A stretch of DNA of 64,000 nt from Amycolatopsis iheyensis. Its GTDB lineage: Bacteria > Actinomycetota > Actinomycetes > Mycobacteriales > Pseudonocardiaceae. Location of the stretch: positions 62,001-126,000 of the forward strand of contig NZ_JAMXQV010000022.1 of assembly GCF_024703995.1 (NCBI RefSeq), written 5' to 3'. Of this stretch, positions 8,299 through 16,692 are shown one piece after another (positions within the stretch are counted from its first letter, which is position 1; the number at the start of each line of letters is the position of its first letter). The notes beneath the pieces were generated by a model, which worked only from the letters and a program-made list of their open reading frames with translations, did not search any database and was not told the origin of the DNA. A program made the position numbers and the translations under genes.

Positions 8299-9189
8299 CT
8301 ACAGTGGACGGTTGAGCCGGGCCACCATTTCGGTGACGAGCGGCCCCGGCCGCCGGTGGTGGACCACGAAGATGTCCCGCACCGGCCGCGCGTCGGCCGC
8401 GTCCCGGACCTCGATCCGGGCCGCGCCCGCCCGGCCGAGCACGTCCTCGGGCACGAACGCGATCCCCAGCCCGGCTTCGACCAGCGCCAGGATCACCTGG
8501 TAGTCGCGGGTTTCGTAGGCGACGCGCAACCGCACGCCCGCGGCCTCGGCCAGCTGCTCCAGGCACCCGCGGTTGGGCACGCCGGGACTGCCGGAGATCC
8601 AGTCCTCCCCGGCCAGCGCCCGCAGCGTCAACCGGCGGACGCGGGCCTTCGCGTGGCCGGCCGGGAGGATCAGGCGGAACCGCTCCGAGCGCACCAGGCG
8701 CCGCTCGAGCCCACGCGGGTCCGGCAGCGGCGCGCCGGGATAGCGGTGGGTGATGAGCAGGTCGAGGTCGCGCGAGCTGACCAGGCCGTAGCCGTCGGGC
8801 GGCTCCAGGTCCAGCAGCCGCAGCGCGACCGCGGGGTGGTCCCGGCGGAACCGCGCGAGCGCGGCCGGGACGAGCGTCACGCCGGCGCTGGCGAACGTGC
8901 CGACGGTGAGCTGCGCCGGCTCCTCGTCGAGCAGGGCGCGGACGGTGCGCTCGGCCGTGCGCAGCTCCCCGACGATCGTCTCCGCGTGCGCCAGCAGCGC
9001 CTCCCCGACCGGCGTGAGCGTGACGCCGCGCGCGTTGCGGTGCAGCACGGGCGCGCCGAGGTCGCGCTCGAGCTTCGCCAGCTGCTGCGAGACGGCCGAC
9101 GGCGTGAACGAGAGCCGCTGGGCCGCCCCGGCGATCGAGCCGGCGTGGGCGACCTCGGCGAGCAAGGCGAGGCGGCGGGCGTCGAGCAC
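8299..9189 (-). CDS. LysR-family transcriptional regulator
   Basis: A 296-residue regulator with an N-terminal LysR helix-turn-helix (ARRLALLAEVAHAGSIAGAA, TPSAVSQQLAKLERDLG) and a C-terminal effector-binding domain. The GTG start is preceded by GGAGGAG. It is divergent from a threonine dehydratase-like gene, and the 83-bp gap holds an 8-bp dyad (see 9202-9248). It most likely regulates that enzyme in response to an amino acid. Confidence 0.85.
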   Translation of the reverse strand: MLDARRLALLAEVAHAGSIAGAAQRLSFTPSAVSQQLAKLERDLGAPVLHRNARGVTLTPVGEALLAHAETIVGELRTAERTVRALLDEEPAQLTVGTFASAGVTLVPAALARFRRDHPAVALRLLDLEPPDGYGLVSSRDLDLLITHRYPGAPLPDPRGLERRLVRSERFRLILPAGHAKARVRRLTLRALAGEDWISGSPGVPNRGCLEQLAEAAGVRLRVAYETRDYQVILALVEAGLGIAFVPEDVLGRAGAARIEVRDAADARPVRDIFVVHHRRPGPLVTEMVARLNRPL

Positions 9190-9201
9190 AGCTCCTCCAG
9201 C

Positions 9202-9248
9202 CGTAAGCAGGACTGTTGCCAGGATAGAAGACGCCGCTGGTGCTTACG
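9202..9248. promoter_or_regulatory. Inverted repeat CGTAAGCA ... TGCTTACG between lysR and dehydratase
   Basis: Two perfect 8-bp arms separated by 31 bases lie exactly in the divergent intergenic region. This fits a LysR-type operator controlling both genes. The spacing is longer than a single LysR box, so it may represent two half-sites contacted by a tetramer. Confidence 0.4.
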
Positions 9249-9272
9249 CCCGGCCGCGCGCATGCTGGGGTC

Positions 9273-10217
9273 ATGATCAGCACTTCCGATGTCGAACGGG
9301 CCGCCGCGCGGATCGCGGGGCGGGTCCGCCGCACGCCGGTGTTCGCCGACGACGGCGTCTGGTTCAAGCTCGAGCAGCTGCAGCACACCGGCTCGTTCAA
9401 GGCGCGCGGCGCGTTCAACCGGATCATCGCCGCGGGTGAGCTTTCGGCGGCCGGCGTCGTGGCCGCGTCCGGGGGCAACGCCGGGCTCGCCATCGCCTAC
9501 GCCGCGCGGGAGTTCGGGGTGGCCGCCCGGGTCTTCGTCCCGGCGACCGCCCCCGCGGTCAAGGTGGTGAAGCTGCGGCAGCTGGGTGCGGCCGTCGAGC
9601 TGGTCGGCGACAAGTACGCGGACGCCTACGACGCCGCCGTGAAGCACGCGGCCGACTCCGGCGCGCTCTTCTGCCACGCCTACGACCAACCCGAAATCTG
9701 CGCCGGGCAGGGCACCGCCGGGCTGGAGCTGCTCGAACAGGTCGAGGGGCTGGACACGATCCTGGTCGCGGTCGGCGGCGGCGGGCTGCTGGCCGGCGTC
9801 GCGGCCGCGGTCGAAGGCCGGGCGCGGGTCGTCGGCGTCGAACCGCACACGGCGCCGACGCTGCACGCCGCGCTGGCCGCCGGGGAGCCGGTGCCGGTCG
9901 AGGTGGCCGGCCTCGCGGCCGACTCCCTCGGCGCGTCCCGGCTCGGCGACATCGCCTTCGCCGTGGCCACCCGGACGAACGCGGGATCGGTGCTGGTGGG
10001 AGATTCCGCGATCGCCGAGGCCCGGGCGGTCTTGTGGGACCGCTACCGCCTCGCCGTCGAGCCCGGCGGCGCGACGGCGTTCGCCGCCCTGCTCGGCGGC
10101 GCCTACCGCCCGGCGCCCGGCGAGCGCGTCGCCGTGCTGCTCTGCGGCGCGAACACCGACCCGGCGACGCTCACTTCCCCGACAGCCGCGCCACCACCGG
10201 CGCGAACTGCTCGATGA
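9273..10217 (+). CDS. Threonine/serine dehydratase-like PLP enzyme
   Basis: A 314-residue fold-type II PLP enzyme. The Schiff-base lysine sits in TGSFKARGAFN, the phosphate or carboxylate loop is ASGGNAG, and the PLP-phosphate glycine loop is AVGGGGLLAG. The length equals catabolic threonine dehydratases without a regulatory ACT domain; serine racemase is an alternative assignment. The start ATG has GGGG just upstream; an in-frame GTG lies 33 bases earlier. The 3' end overlaps the convergent LLM gene by 47 bases. It is probably under the divergent LysR regulator. Confidence 0.82.
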   Translation: MISTSDVERAAARIAGRVRRTPVFADDGVWFKLEQLQHTGSFKARGAFNRIIAAGELSAAGVVAASGGNAGLAIAYAAREFGVAARVFVPATAPAVKVVKLRQLGAAVELVGDKYADAYDAAVKHAADSGALFCHAYDQPEICAGQGTAGLELLEQVEGLDTILVAVGGGGLLAGVAAAVEGRARVVGVEPHTAPTLHAALAAGEPVPVEVAGLAADSLGASRLGDIAFAVATRTNAGSVLVGDSAIAEARAVLWDRYRLAVEPGGATAFAALLGGAYRPAPGERVAVLLCGANTDPATLTSPTAAPPPARTAR

Positions 10218-10989
10218 ACGCGCCGTTGACGCTGATGTAGGACACGCCCAGTTCCTCGCGCCGGCGCTCGAGCTCGGCGGCCATGTCGTCGACGCTGCCG
10301 CGGAGCATGCTCAGCGAGTCGTGCTCGATGAGCGTCTGGGCGTCGGCGCCGGTGAACTGCTGGATGAACGGCGGCACCTGCTCGCCGATGACGAAGACGT
10401 TGAGCCCCAGCTCGATGTCCCGGTCACCGGCCGCGGCGCGGATTTCCTCGGCGTGCCCGGCCATTTCCGCGCGCGGGGTCAGCACACCCCCGGCGAGCGT
10501 GACGATGTCGGCCTTCTCCCCGGCCAGGCGCCGGATCTTCGGCCCGCCCGCGGCGACCATCACCGGGGTGTGCGTGTCGCCGTCGAGCCGGCGCACCTCG
10601 TCGATCGTCTCGGCGATCGAGTCGAGCCGCTCCTGACCCGAGCCGTAGGGCAGGCCGAGCCACTCCGCCTGCCGGCGCATCGTCGGCAGCCCGGTGCCGA
10701 TGCCGAGCTCGAACCGGCCCCCGGTCACCACGGTGAGGCTGTGCGACTCCCAGGCCGCCGCCCGCGCCGTGCGCAGCGGACTGGCCAGGACGAACGAACC
10801 GACCCGCAGCTCGGTCGTCGCCACCGCCGCGGCCGCGAGCGCCGCGGTCGGCGTCGGCAGGTTCAGGTTGTCCGGGCAGAGCAGGGTGGAGTAGCCGAGC
10901 TCCTCCGCACGGCGGGCGGTCTGCAGCCACTTCGCGCCACCTTCGGCCGCGGCCGCGACCACGCCGAACCGGAACGCCTTGTCGACCAT
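10171..10989 (-). CDS. LLM-class (F420-dependent type) oxidoreductase
   Basis: A 272-residue luciferase-like monooxygenase-fold enzyme. The N-terminus FRFGVVAAAAEGG...WLQTARRAEELGYSTLLCPDN, the TTELRVGSFVLASPLR strand and GRFELGIGTG are typical of the F420-binding subgroup common in actinobacteria. The substrate cannot be read from sequence. It is a single gene with an ATG start, and its 3' end overlaps the dehydratase on the opposite strand. Confidence 0.85.
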   Translation of the reverse strand: MVDKAFRFGVVAAAAEGGAKWLQTARRAEELGYSTLLCPDNLNLPTPTAALAAAAVATTELRVGSFVLASPLRTARAAAWESHSLTVVTGGRFELGIGTGLPTMRRQAEWLGLPYGSGQERLDSIAETIDEVRRLDGDTHTPVMVAAGGPKIRRLAGEKADIVTLAGGVLTPRAEMAGHAEEIRAAAGDRDIELGLNVFVIGEQVPPFIQQFTGADAQTLIEHDSLSMLRGSVDDMAAELERRREELGVSYISVNGAFIEQFAPVVARLSGK

Positions 10990-11074
10990 CGAAGTACCCC
11001 CAAAGTCGTCGGTACCGACGATCCAACCACCAGTGCGCCCGGCCGTGCCACCACGGCCGGGCGCGCGTCCGGCG

Positions 11075-11905
11075 TCAGCCGCGCTGGTACTCCTCCCAGG
11101 TGACCTTCGTGACCGAGGGGCCGTCGTCGGCGCCGCGGCCGGCGAGGCCGTTCATGCCCAGGTAGTAGTCGCCCGTCTGGTGCTGCGCGCCCGACGAGAG
11201 GTCCGGGTCGGAGATCGCCTCGGCGTGGACGTGGTAGGCGAAACCCTGGGCCGGCGTGCGGTACCAGGCCGCGAACCCGACCCGGCGCAGCGCCTTGATG
11301 AAGTTCGTCCGGGTCGTCGACGACATGCCGGACACCGAGATGTCCATCGCGCCGCCGCCGTCGTGCGTGCCGGCCGAAGCGTCGACGCCGCCCGGGTTGT
11401 ACGAGCCCTGCGTCAGGCTGACCGTGGTGCCCGACAGCCGTTCCGCCTCCAGCAGCATCGCCTTGGTGCGGGTGTTGATCGTGACACCGCGGTAGGCGAC
11501 GCGGCTGCCCGCGGAGACCGTGCTCGTCACGGTGTAGCGGCCGTCGCCGAGCTTCTCCAGCGACGTCTTGCCCGGCAGGCCCGACGCGTCGATCCCGGTG
11601 TAGCCCAACGACTTCTGGTACTGCGAGTACGCCGTGATCGTCGTGGTGCCGAAGTACCCGTCGACGTACTTGCTGTCCAGCAGGCCCTTCGCCTGCAGTG
11701 CCTGCTCCACCAGCAGGACGCTGTCGTGCGCGCCCGGCGTCTGCGTGTCGTCGGCGCGGCGCGGGTCGATCTGGGCCGCCTTCAGCACGGCCTCCATGTT
11801 CGCCGCGGGCAGCGCCGCCGTGGCCGCGGGCTCGGCCTGAGCCGGTGCGGCCACGGCGAACGCCGCTGCGGTCAACGCCGTCAGCACGGCGGCCTTCGTG
11901 AACAT
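11075..11905 (-). CDS. Secreted peptidoglycan-binding M15-like peptidase
   Basis: A 276-residue exported protein. After a signal peptide ending near APAQA there is a peptidoglycan-binding-like region (QALQAKGLLDSKYVDGYFG, TAYSQYQKSLGYTG), then a C-terminal domain with SAGTHDGGGAMDISV and AYHVHAEAI. These His/Asp patterns match the zinc site of M15/VanY-type DD-carboxypeptidases or hedgehog-fold hydrolases. It probably trims cell-wall peptides. The start was chosen at the ATG before the signal peptide, with AGGACAGG upstream. Confidence 0.75.
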   Translation of the reverse strand: MFTKAAVLTALTAAAFAVAAPAQAEPAATAALPAANMEAVLKAAQIDPRRADDTQTPGAHDSVLLVEQALQAKGLLDSKYVDGYFGTTTITAYSQYQKSLGYTGIDASGLPGKTSLEKLGDGRYTVTSTVSAGSRVAYRGVTINTRTKAMLLEAERLSGTTVSLTQGSYNPGGVDASAGTHDGGGAMDISVSGMSSTTRTNFIKALRRVGFAAWYRTPAQGFAYHVHAEAISDPDLSSGAQHQTGDYYLGMNGLAGRGADDGPSVTKVTWEEYQRG

Positions 11906-11983
11906 CCCTGTCCTCCATCGGTCGGAATCCTTACGCCCGGGAGGATCACCCGGCCCGATACAAGGGACGTACAAACCGGGCGG

Positions 11984-14122
11984 TCAGCTCGCGCGGAAAG
12001 TGCGCAGACGCAGGCTGTTCGTCACGACGAAGACCGAGCTGGCCGCCATCGCCGCGCCGGCGAGCATCGGGTTCAGCAGGCCCGCGGCGGCCAGCGGCAG
12101 CGCGGCGACGTTGTAGGCGAAGGCCCAGAACAGGTTGCCCTTGATCGTCCGCAGCGTCCGGCGCGAGAGCCGGATCGCGTCGGCCGCCGCGCGCAGGTCG
12201 CCGCGCACCAGCGTCAGGTCGGCCGCCTCGATCGCGACGTCGGTGCCGGTGCCCATGGCCAGGCCGAGATCGGCCTGGGCGAGCGCGGCCGCGTCGTTGA
12301 CGCCGTCGCCGACCATCGCGACGACCTTGCCGTCCTCCTGCAGGCCGCGCACGACGTCGGCCTTGTCCTTCGGCAGCACCTCGGCGATCACGCGCTCGAT
12401 GCCGACCTCGGCGGCGACCGCGCGGGCGACCCGCTCGCTGTCGCCGGTGAGCAGGATCGGGGTCAGCCCGAGCCCGCGCAGCCGCCGGACCGCTTCGGCC
12501 GACGTCGGCTTGATCGTGTCGGCGACGGTCAACCTCCCGCGCACCTCGCCGTCCCAGGTCACGCCGACCGTGGTCCCGGCGCCGTCCGCGCGCGCCACGC
12601 TGACCGTGCGCCCTTCGACGACGCCGCGCACGCCCACCCCCGGCGTGCTCCGGAAGTCCACAACGGACGGAAGCGTCCCGAAACGGGCCCGGGCGGCGTC
12701 CGCGATGGCCCGGCCGATCGGGTGCTCGGACGCGGCCTCGACGGCGCCCGCGAGCCGCAGCACCTCGCCGTCCCCCTCGACCAGCGCCATCTTGCCGGTG
12801 GTCACGGTGCCGGTCTTGTCGAGCACGACGGTGTCGACGCGCCGGGTCGACTCGAGCACTTCCGGGCCCTTGATCAGGATGCCCAGCTGCGCGCCGCGGC
12901 CGGTGCCGACCAGCAACGCCGTCGGCGTGGCCAGGCCCAGCGCGCACGGGCAGGCGATGATCAGCACCGCGACCGCGGCGGTGAACGCGGCCGAGGGCGA
13001 GCCACCCGCGCCGAGCCAGAAGGCCAGGGTCGCCACCGCCAGCGCGATGACGATCGGGACGAAGACCGCCGAGACGCGGTCCGCGAGCCGCTGCACCTGA
13101 GCCTTGCCGGTCTGGGCCGCCTCGACCAGCCGCGCCGTCTGCGCCAGCTGCGTGTCGGCGCCGACGCGGGTGGCGCGGACGACGAGCCGGCCGCCGACGT
13201 TGACCGTCGCGCCCGCCACGGTGTCGCCCGGGCGGACCTCGACGGGCACGCTTTCACCGGTGAGCAGGCTCGCGTCGATCGCGGACCCGCCGTCGGCGAC
13301 GACGCCGTCGGTGGCCACCTTCTCCCCCGGCCGGACCACGAACCGGTCGCCGACGGCCAGGTCGCCGATCGGGATCCGCCGCTCACCGCCGCCGGTCAGG
13401 ACGGCGACGTCCTTGGCCCCCAGGTCGAGCAACGCCCGCAGCGCGGCGCCGGCGCGGCGCTTCGAGCGGGCCTCGAAGTAGCGGCCGGCCAGGATGAACG
13501 TCGTGACGCCGGCGGCGACCTCGAGGTAGATGGCGCCGTCGCCGGCCATCCGCTCGATGGTGAGCTCGAACGGGTGCTTCAGGCCCGGGGTGCCCGCGGC
13601 GCCGAACAACAGCGCGTACAGCGACCAGCCGAACGCCGCGAGGGTGCCGATCGAGATGAGCGTGTCCATCGTCGCGGCGCCGTGGCGGAGGTTGGCGTAG
13701 GCGGCCCTGTGGAACGGCCACGCGCCCCACACCAGCACCGGCGCGGCCAGCGCCAGGGAGATCCACTGCCAGTAGGTGAACTGCCAGGCGGGCACCATGG
13801 CCAGGACGACCACCGGGACCGAGAGCACCGCGGCGCCGAGCAGCCGCTGCCGCAGGGTCCGGGTGGGATCCGTGGGTTCCGCTTCGGTGGGCTTCTCGGC
13901 GGGCAGCGTCGCGCCGTAGCCCGCCGCCTCGATCTGCGCCACGAGGTCTCGCGGAGCGACTTCGCCGGCGTAGGCGACCTTCGCCTTTTCCGTGGCGTAG
14001 TTGACGGTCGCGGTGACGCCGTCGAGCTTGTTGAGCTTGCGTTCGATCCGCGCCGCGCAGGACGCGCAGGTCATCCCGGTGATGGCGAGTTCGACGTTCT
14101 TCGCTTCCAGCTGCCGGGTCAT
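11984..14122 (-). CDS. copA: Copper-translocating P1B-type ATPase
   Basis: A 712-residue Cu(I) exporter of the cytoplasmic membrane. An N-terminal heavy-metal-associated domain carries GMTCASC (C19, C22). Eight hydrophobic helices include the metal-gating CPC (C391-P392-C393). The phosphorylation loop has D435 in DKTGT, the actuator carries TGES, and GDGVND ends the hinge. The length and motif order match complete CopA proteins. The ATG overlaps the stop of the exported protein gene upstream (ATGA). It is the last gene of the CopZ operon and is presumably derepressed by copper through the CsoR-type site at 15224. Confidence 0.93.
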   Translation of the reverse strand: MTRQLEAKNVELAITGMTCASCAARIERKLNKLDGVTATVNYATEKAKVAYAGEVAPRDLVAQIEAAGYGATLPAEKPTEAEPTDPTRTLRQRLLGAAVLSVPVVVLAMVPAWQFTYWQWISLALAAPVLVWGAWPFHRAAYANLRHGAATMDTLISIGTLAAFGWSLYALLFGAAGTPGLKHPFELTIERMAGDGAIYLEVAAGVTTFILAGRYFEARSKRRAGAALRALLDLGAKDVAVLTGGGERRIPIGDLAVGDRFVVRPGEKVATDGVVADGGSAIDASLLTGESVPVEVRPGDTVAGATVNVGGRLVVRATRVGADTQLAQTARLVEAAQTGKAQVQRLADRVSAVFVPIVIALAVATLAFWLGAGGSPSAAFTAAVAVLIIACPCALGLATPTALLVGTGRGAQLGILIKGPEVLESTRRVDTVVLDKTGTVTTGKMALVEGDGEVLRLAGAVEAASEHPIGRAIADAARARFGTLPSVVDFRSTPGVGVRGVVEGRTVSVARADGAGTTVGVTWDGEVRGRLTVADTIKPTSAEAVRRLRGLGLTPILLTGDSERVARAVAAEVGIERVIAEVLPKDKADVVRGLQEDGKVVAMVGDGVNDAAALAQADLGLAMGTGTDVAIEAADLTLVRGDLRAAADAIRLSRRTLRTIKGNLFWAFAYNVAALPLAAAGLLNPMLAGAAMAASSVFVVTNSLRLRTFRAS

Positions 14123-15015
14123 CGCCGGTCGCCTCCCCCGGTGGTCGCGGTGAACTCGGCGGTGCGGACCACGTCGCCGTGGCGGAAGTCCAGGAACAGC
14201 CGGTAGGTGCCGGCCGAGGGCACCTCGGCGAGGAACGTCACCCGAGGCCCGTTCTTGCGATCGCCGGCCGGGTCGTCCGGGTGGACGTGCAGGTAGCCGA
14301 GGTCGCCGCCGCGCAGCGCCACGAGGTGGCCGTACGCGCCGAGGTAGGGCTGCAGGTCGGTGACGTCGCGGCCGTCCTTGGTGACCGTCGCGGTCAGCCG
14401 CGACGAGCGACCGGGCACGAGGTCGCCGTCGAGCCGGACGCGGTACCCCTCGACGTCGGCCACCCGGGTCTCGGCGTGTTCGACTGGCTGGAACAGCCCC
14501 GGTGCGACGAGGTCGACACCGAGCGTCAGGCTCTGGCCGCCGGCCGGCGTGAAGTCGGCGAAAGCGCGGTAGCTGCCCGCTTCGGCGACGGTGACCGGCA
14601 CGCTCCAGGTGCCGTCGGCGCCGAGCTCCGGGTGCAGGTGCCGGTAGCCGGTGGTGTCGCGGCGCACGACGATGAAGTGCATCCGCTTCTCGTGTTCGAC
14701 GTCGTAGGCGGTGACCGGGGCGCCGTCCGGGCCGATGACCCGGAAGGTGAACTTCGTGGTGGCGCCGGGGGTGAGCGTCGTGCCGGCGGGCGTGAGGGTG
14801 TAGCCGCCCGCGGCCGAGGCCAGCCCACCGGGCTGGTGGTCGGCGACCTCCGCGACGGTGCCGCCGTGGCCGTCCCCGTGCCCGGCGTCCTCGCCACCGT
14901 GCCCCTCGGCCGCCTGGCCGGGGAAGGGACCGACGGCGATGCCGGTCACCCAGGCGCCCGCGGCGACCAGGGCGAGCGCCGCACCGTAGGCGGAAAGCTT
15001 CGCTGCGGTGTTCAT
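14119..15015 (-). CDS. Exported protein of copper operon
   Basis: A 298-residue protein with one N-terminal hydrophobic segment (signal anchor or signal peptide, about residues 5-28). A His/Gly/Asp-rich stretch follows (GHGGEDAGHGDGHGG, about 37-52), likely to bind metal. Two beta-sandwich-like halves contain paired HLHPELG and YLHVHPDD motifs. Four-base overlaps link it to copZ upstream and copA downstream, so it is probably a periplasmic-face copper-binding or delivery component. The molecular role is inferred from the His motifs and the operon. Confidence 0.75.
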   Translation of the reverse strand: MNTAAKLSAYGAALALVAAGAWVTGIAVGPFPGQAAEGHGGEDAGHGDGHGGTVAEVADHQPGGLASAAGGYTLTPAGTTLTPGATTKFTFRVIGPDGAPVTAYDVEHEKRMHFIVVRRDTTGYRHLHPELGADGTWSVPVTVAEAGSYRAFADFTPAGGQSLTLGVDLVAPGLFQPVEHAETRVADVEGYRVRLDGDLVPGRSSRLTATVTKDGRDVTDLQPYLGAYGHLVALRGGDLGYLHVHPDDPAGDRKNGPRVTFLAEVPSAGTYRLFLDFRHGDVVRTAEFTATTGGGDRR

Positions 15016-15215
15016 GTCAGCCGGTACCCCGCTTCTTCCACAGCGCCGCGCACGTCGGCGACGGACAGGTCCCCGGCGCCGCGGACGGTCACCGCGCCGG
15101 TGGTCAGCTCGACGGTGACGCCGGTGACGCCGCCGAGCGCGCGGATTTCCGCTTCGACCGAGCGGGCGCAGTGGTCGCAGGTCATGCCCGAGACGGTGTA
15201 GGTCGTGTCTGCCAT
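15012..15215 (-). CDS. copZ: Copper chaperone, HMA domain
   Basis: A 67-residue cytosolic metallochaperone with a single heavy-metal-associated fold: VSGMTCDHC (C13, C16) followed by EIRALGGVTGVTVEL. It binds Cu(I) and passes it to CopA. It is first in the three-gene operon, overlaps the exported protein gene by four bases, and lies 8 bases from the CsoR-type palindrome. Confidence 0.9.
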   Translation of the reverse strand: MADTTYTVSGMTCDHCARSVEAEIRALGGVTGVTVELTTGAVTVRGAGDLSVADVRGAVEEAGYRLT

Positions 15216-15223
15216 GCCTCAGA

Positions 15224-15246
15224 TATACCCTAGGGGGGTAGGGTAA
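15224..15246. promoter_or_regulatory. CsoR-type copper operator
   Basis: The region reads TATACCC-TAGGGGGG-TAGGGTA: a G/C-tract pseudo-palindrome flanked by A/T, as in actinobacterial CsoR operators. It sits directly in front of copZ on the minus strand. No csoR gene is present in the window, so the repressor would act from elsewhere. Confidence 0.6.
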
Positions 15247-15573
15247 TCAATCACGGTCACGACATGTAATCCGAAGCACAGTCGACCCGGTTACCACTGG
15301 TCCAAGCGTGTTTCTTGCGGTCACGGAGAGTTCTCACGACCCACCCCTGGACGCCGCTGTATTCGTTTCGTAACCTGTTCGAGATCTCGCGGCCCCCGGT
15401 CGTCGATGAGACGGCGACGCGAGATCGCCGCCGATACCCCCTGCCGGGTACCGGGCCCACCGCGTGTCTATTCGCTGTTGCGGTAGCGCACGCCCGGGTC
15501 AGCGCGGACGAGGCCCCCGACTCGCCGCCCGGTGCCCGAAGGCGGCCGATCAGCAAAGGAGACCCGCGCGAGA
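15247..15573 (+). other. 327-bp gene-free leader before the NlpC/P60 gene, with hairpin
   Basis: There is no coding region here. A perfect 9-bp inverted repeat, GATCTCGCG (15383-15391) and CGCGAGATC (15418-15426), encloses a second short stem CGTC/GACG, giving a substantial hairpin in the likely 5' UTR. I could not recognise the c-di-AMP (ydaO) riboswitch signature often found before actinobacterial wall hydrolases. The copZ promoter must also lie at the left end. Confidence 0.45.
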
Positions 15574-16626
15574 ATGCGTTCGCATCCCGTCAAGCGCGTG
15601 GTGTCAGGTGCCCTCGCCGCGGCCTCGGTGATCACAGTCGTCACCATGGCCCAGCCGTCGGCCAGCGCCGCCCCCGTCCCCGTCCTCCAGGCCCCGCCCA
15701 CCGGGTCCGACGCCCTCGCGAAGTACCGGGACCTCTCGGCGCAGGCCGAGAAGCTCAACGAGGACCTCCTGAAGGCCCAGGACGACCTGACCGCCAAGCA
15801 GGGCCAGCTCGACAAGGCCAACGCCGACGTCACCGCGGCCAAGGACGCCGGCGCCTCGGCGATCGAGGCCAAGCAGAAGTACCAGGGCCAGGTGGACAAG
15901 TTCGCCGGCGCGTCGTTCACCAGCGGCGTCCAGCTGAACAAGCTGTCCGCGCTGCTGGCCGGCACGTCCACGCAGGACTTCCTGGACCGCTCGTCGGCGC
16001 TCGAGGTCATCGCGACCGAGAAGAACGGCGCGATGGACGGCCTCACCGACGCGGCCGGGAAGGCCACCGCCGCCGAGAAGGCGGCGACCGACGCGGCCAA
16101 GCGGGCGACCGACGCCCGTGACGCGGCGGCGAAGCTGGCCTCGGACATCGAAGGCAAGAAGAAGAATCTCCAGGCGCAGATCGACCAGATCGAGGCCCAG
16201 AGCAAGACGCTGAGCACCGCCGACAAGACCGCCCAGAAGGACACCGGCGGCGACGCCCCGGTCGTCAAGGCGGCCTCCGCTGCCGCGCAGAAGGCGGTCG
16301 ACGCGGCGCTGAGCAAGCTGGGCAGCGCCTACGTCTACGGCGCCACCGGACCGAGCACGTTCGACTGCTCGGGCCTGATGCAGTGGGCGTACAAGCAGGC
16401 CGGCATCAGCCTGCCGCGGACGTCGTCGGCGCAGGCGGGCTTCGGCACGTCGGTGCCGCGCGACCAGCTGCAGCCGGGCGACCTGGTGGCGTACTACTCG
16501 CCGGTGTCCCACATCGGGATGTACATCGGCGACGGCAAGATGGTGCACGCGCCGACCAGTGGTGACGTCGTCAAGATCTCGCCGCTGCTGAAGGAGTACG
16601 CGGGAGCGACGCGGCCCACGGCCTGA
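15574..16626 (+). CDS. RipA-like NlpC/P60 peptidoglycan endopeptidase
   Basis: A 350-residue secreted wall hydrolase. A signal peptide (about 1-33) is followed by a long Ala/Lys/Asp-rich coiled-coil region (about 45-225), as in RipA-type enzymes where it autoinhibits or docks to FtsX-like partners. The C-terminal C40 domain (about 238-350) has the catalytic cysteine in STFDCSGLMQWAYKQ, the histidine in VSHIGMYIG and a third polar residue in MVHAPTSGD. It cleaves D-Glu-mDAP bonds during cell separation. The start was chosen at the ATG after AAAGGAGAC. An efficient terminator follows. Confidence 0.88.
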   Translation: MRSHPVKRVVSGALAAASVITVVTMAQPSASAAPVPVLQAPPTGSDALAKYRDLSAQAEKLNEDLLKAQDDLTAKQGQLDKANADVTAAKDAGASAIEAKQKYQGQVDKFAGASFTSGVQLNKLSALLAGTSTQDFLDRSSALEVIATEKNGAMDGLTDAAGKATAAEKAATDAAKRATDARDAAAKLASDIEGKKKNLQAQIDQIEAQSKTLSTADKTAQKDTGGDAPVVKAASAAAQKAVDAALSKLGSAYVYGATGPSTFDCSGLMQWAYKQAGISLPRTSSAQAGFGTSVPRDQLQPGDLVAYYSPVSHIGMYIGDGKMVHAPTSGDVVKISPLLKEYAGATRPTA

Positions 16627-16641
16627 CGCTCCCCGTTTGTC

Positions 16642-16684
16642 AGTGCCCCGTTCGGGAGGTGTGGAACCTCCCGGACGGGGCACT
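16642..16684. terminator. Strong hairpin after NlpC/P60 gene
   Basis: AGTGCCCCG-TT-CGGGAGGT and ACCTCCCG-GA-CGGGGCACT pair into a stem of about 17 bp with one internal mismatch loop and a 5-base apical loop. There is no U tract, which is usual in high-GC actinobacteria. It ends only 8 bases before the next start codon. Confidence 0.75.
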
Positions 16685-16692
16685 CTGCGTCC

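Noticed and set aside
10979..14206. A 1,075-codon open frame on the plus strand
   Set aside because: It is antisense to copA and the peptidase gene, with low-complexity Arg/Gly/His text and no motif.
15247..15573. c-di-AMP (ydaO) riboswitch before the NlpC/P60 gene
   Set aside because: The conserved sequence blocks of that riboswitch were not found; only a simple hairpin is present.
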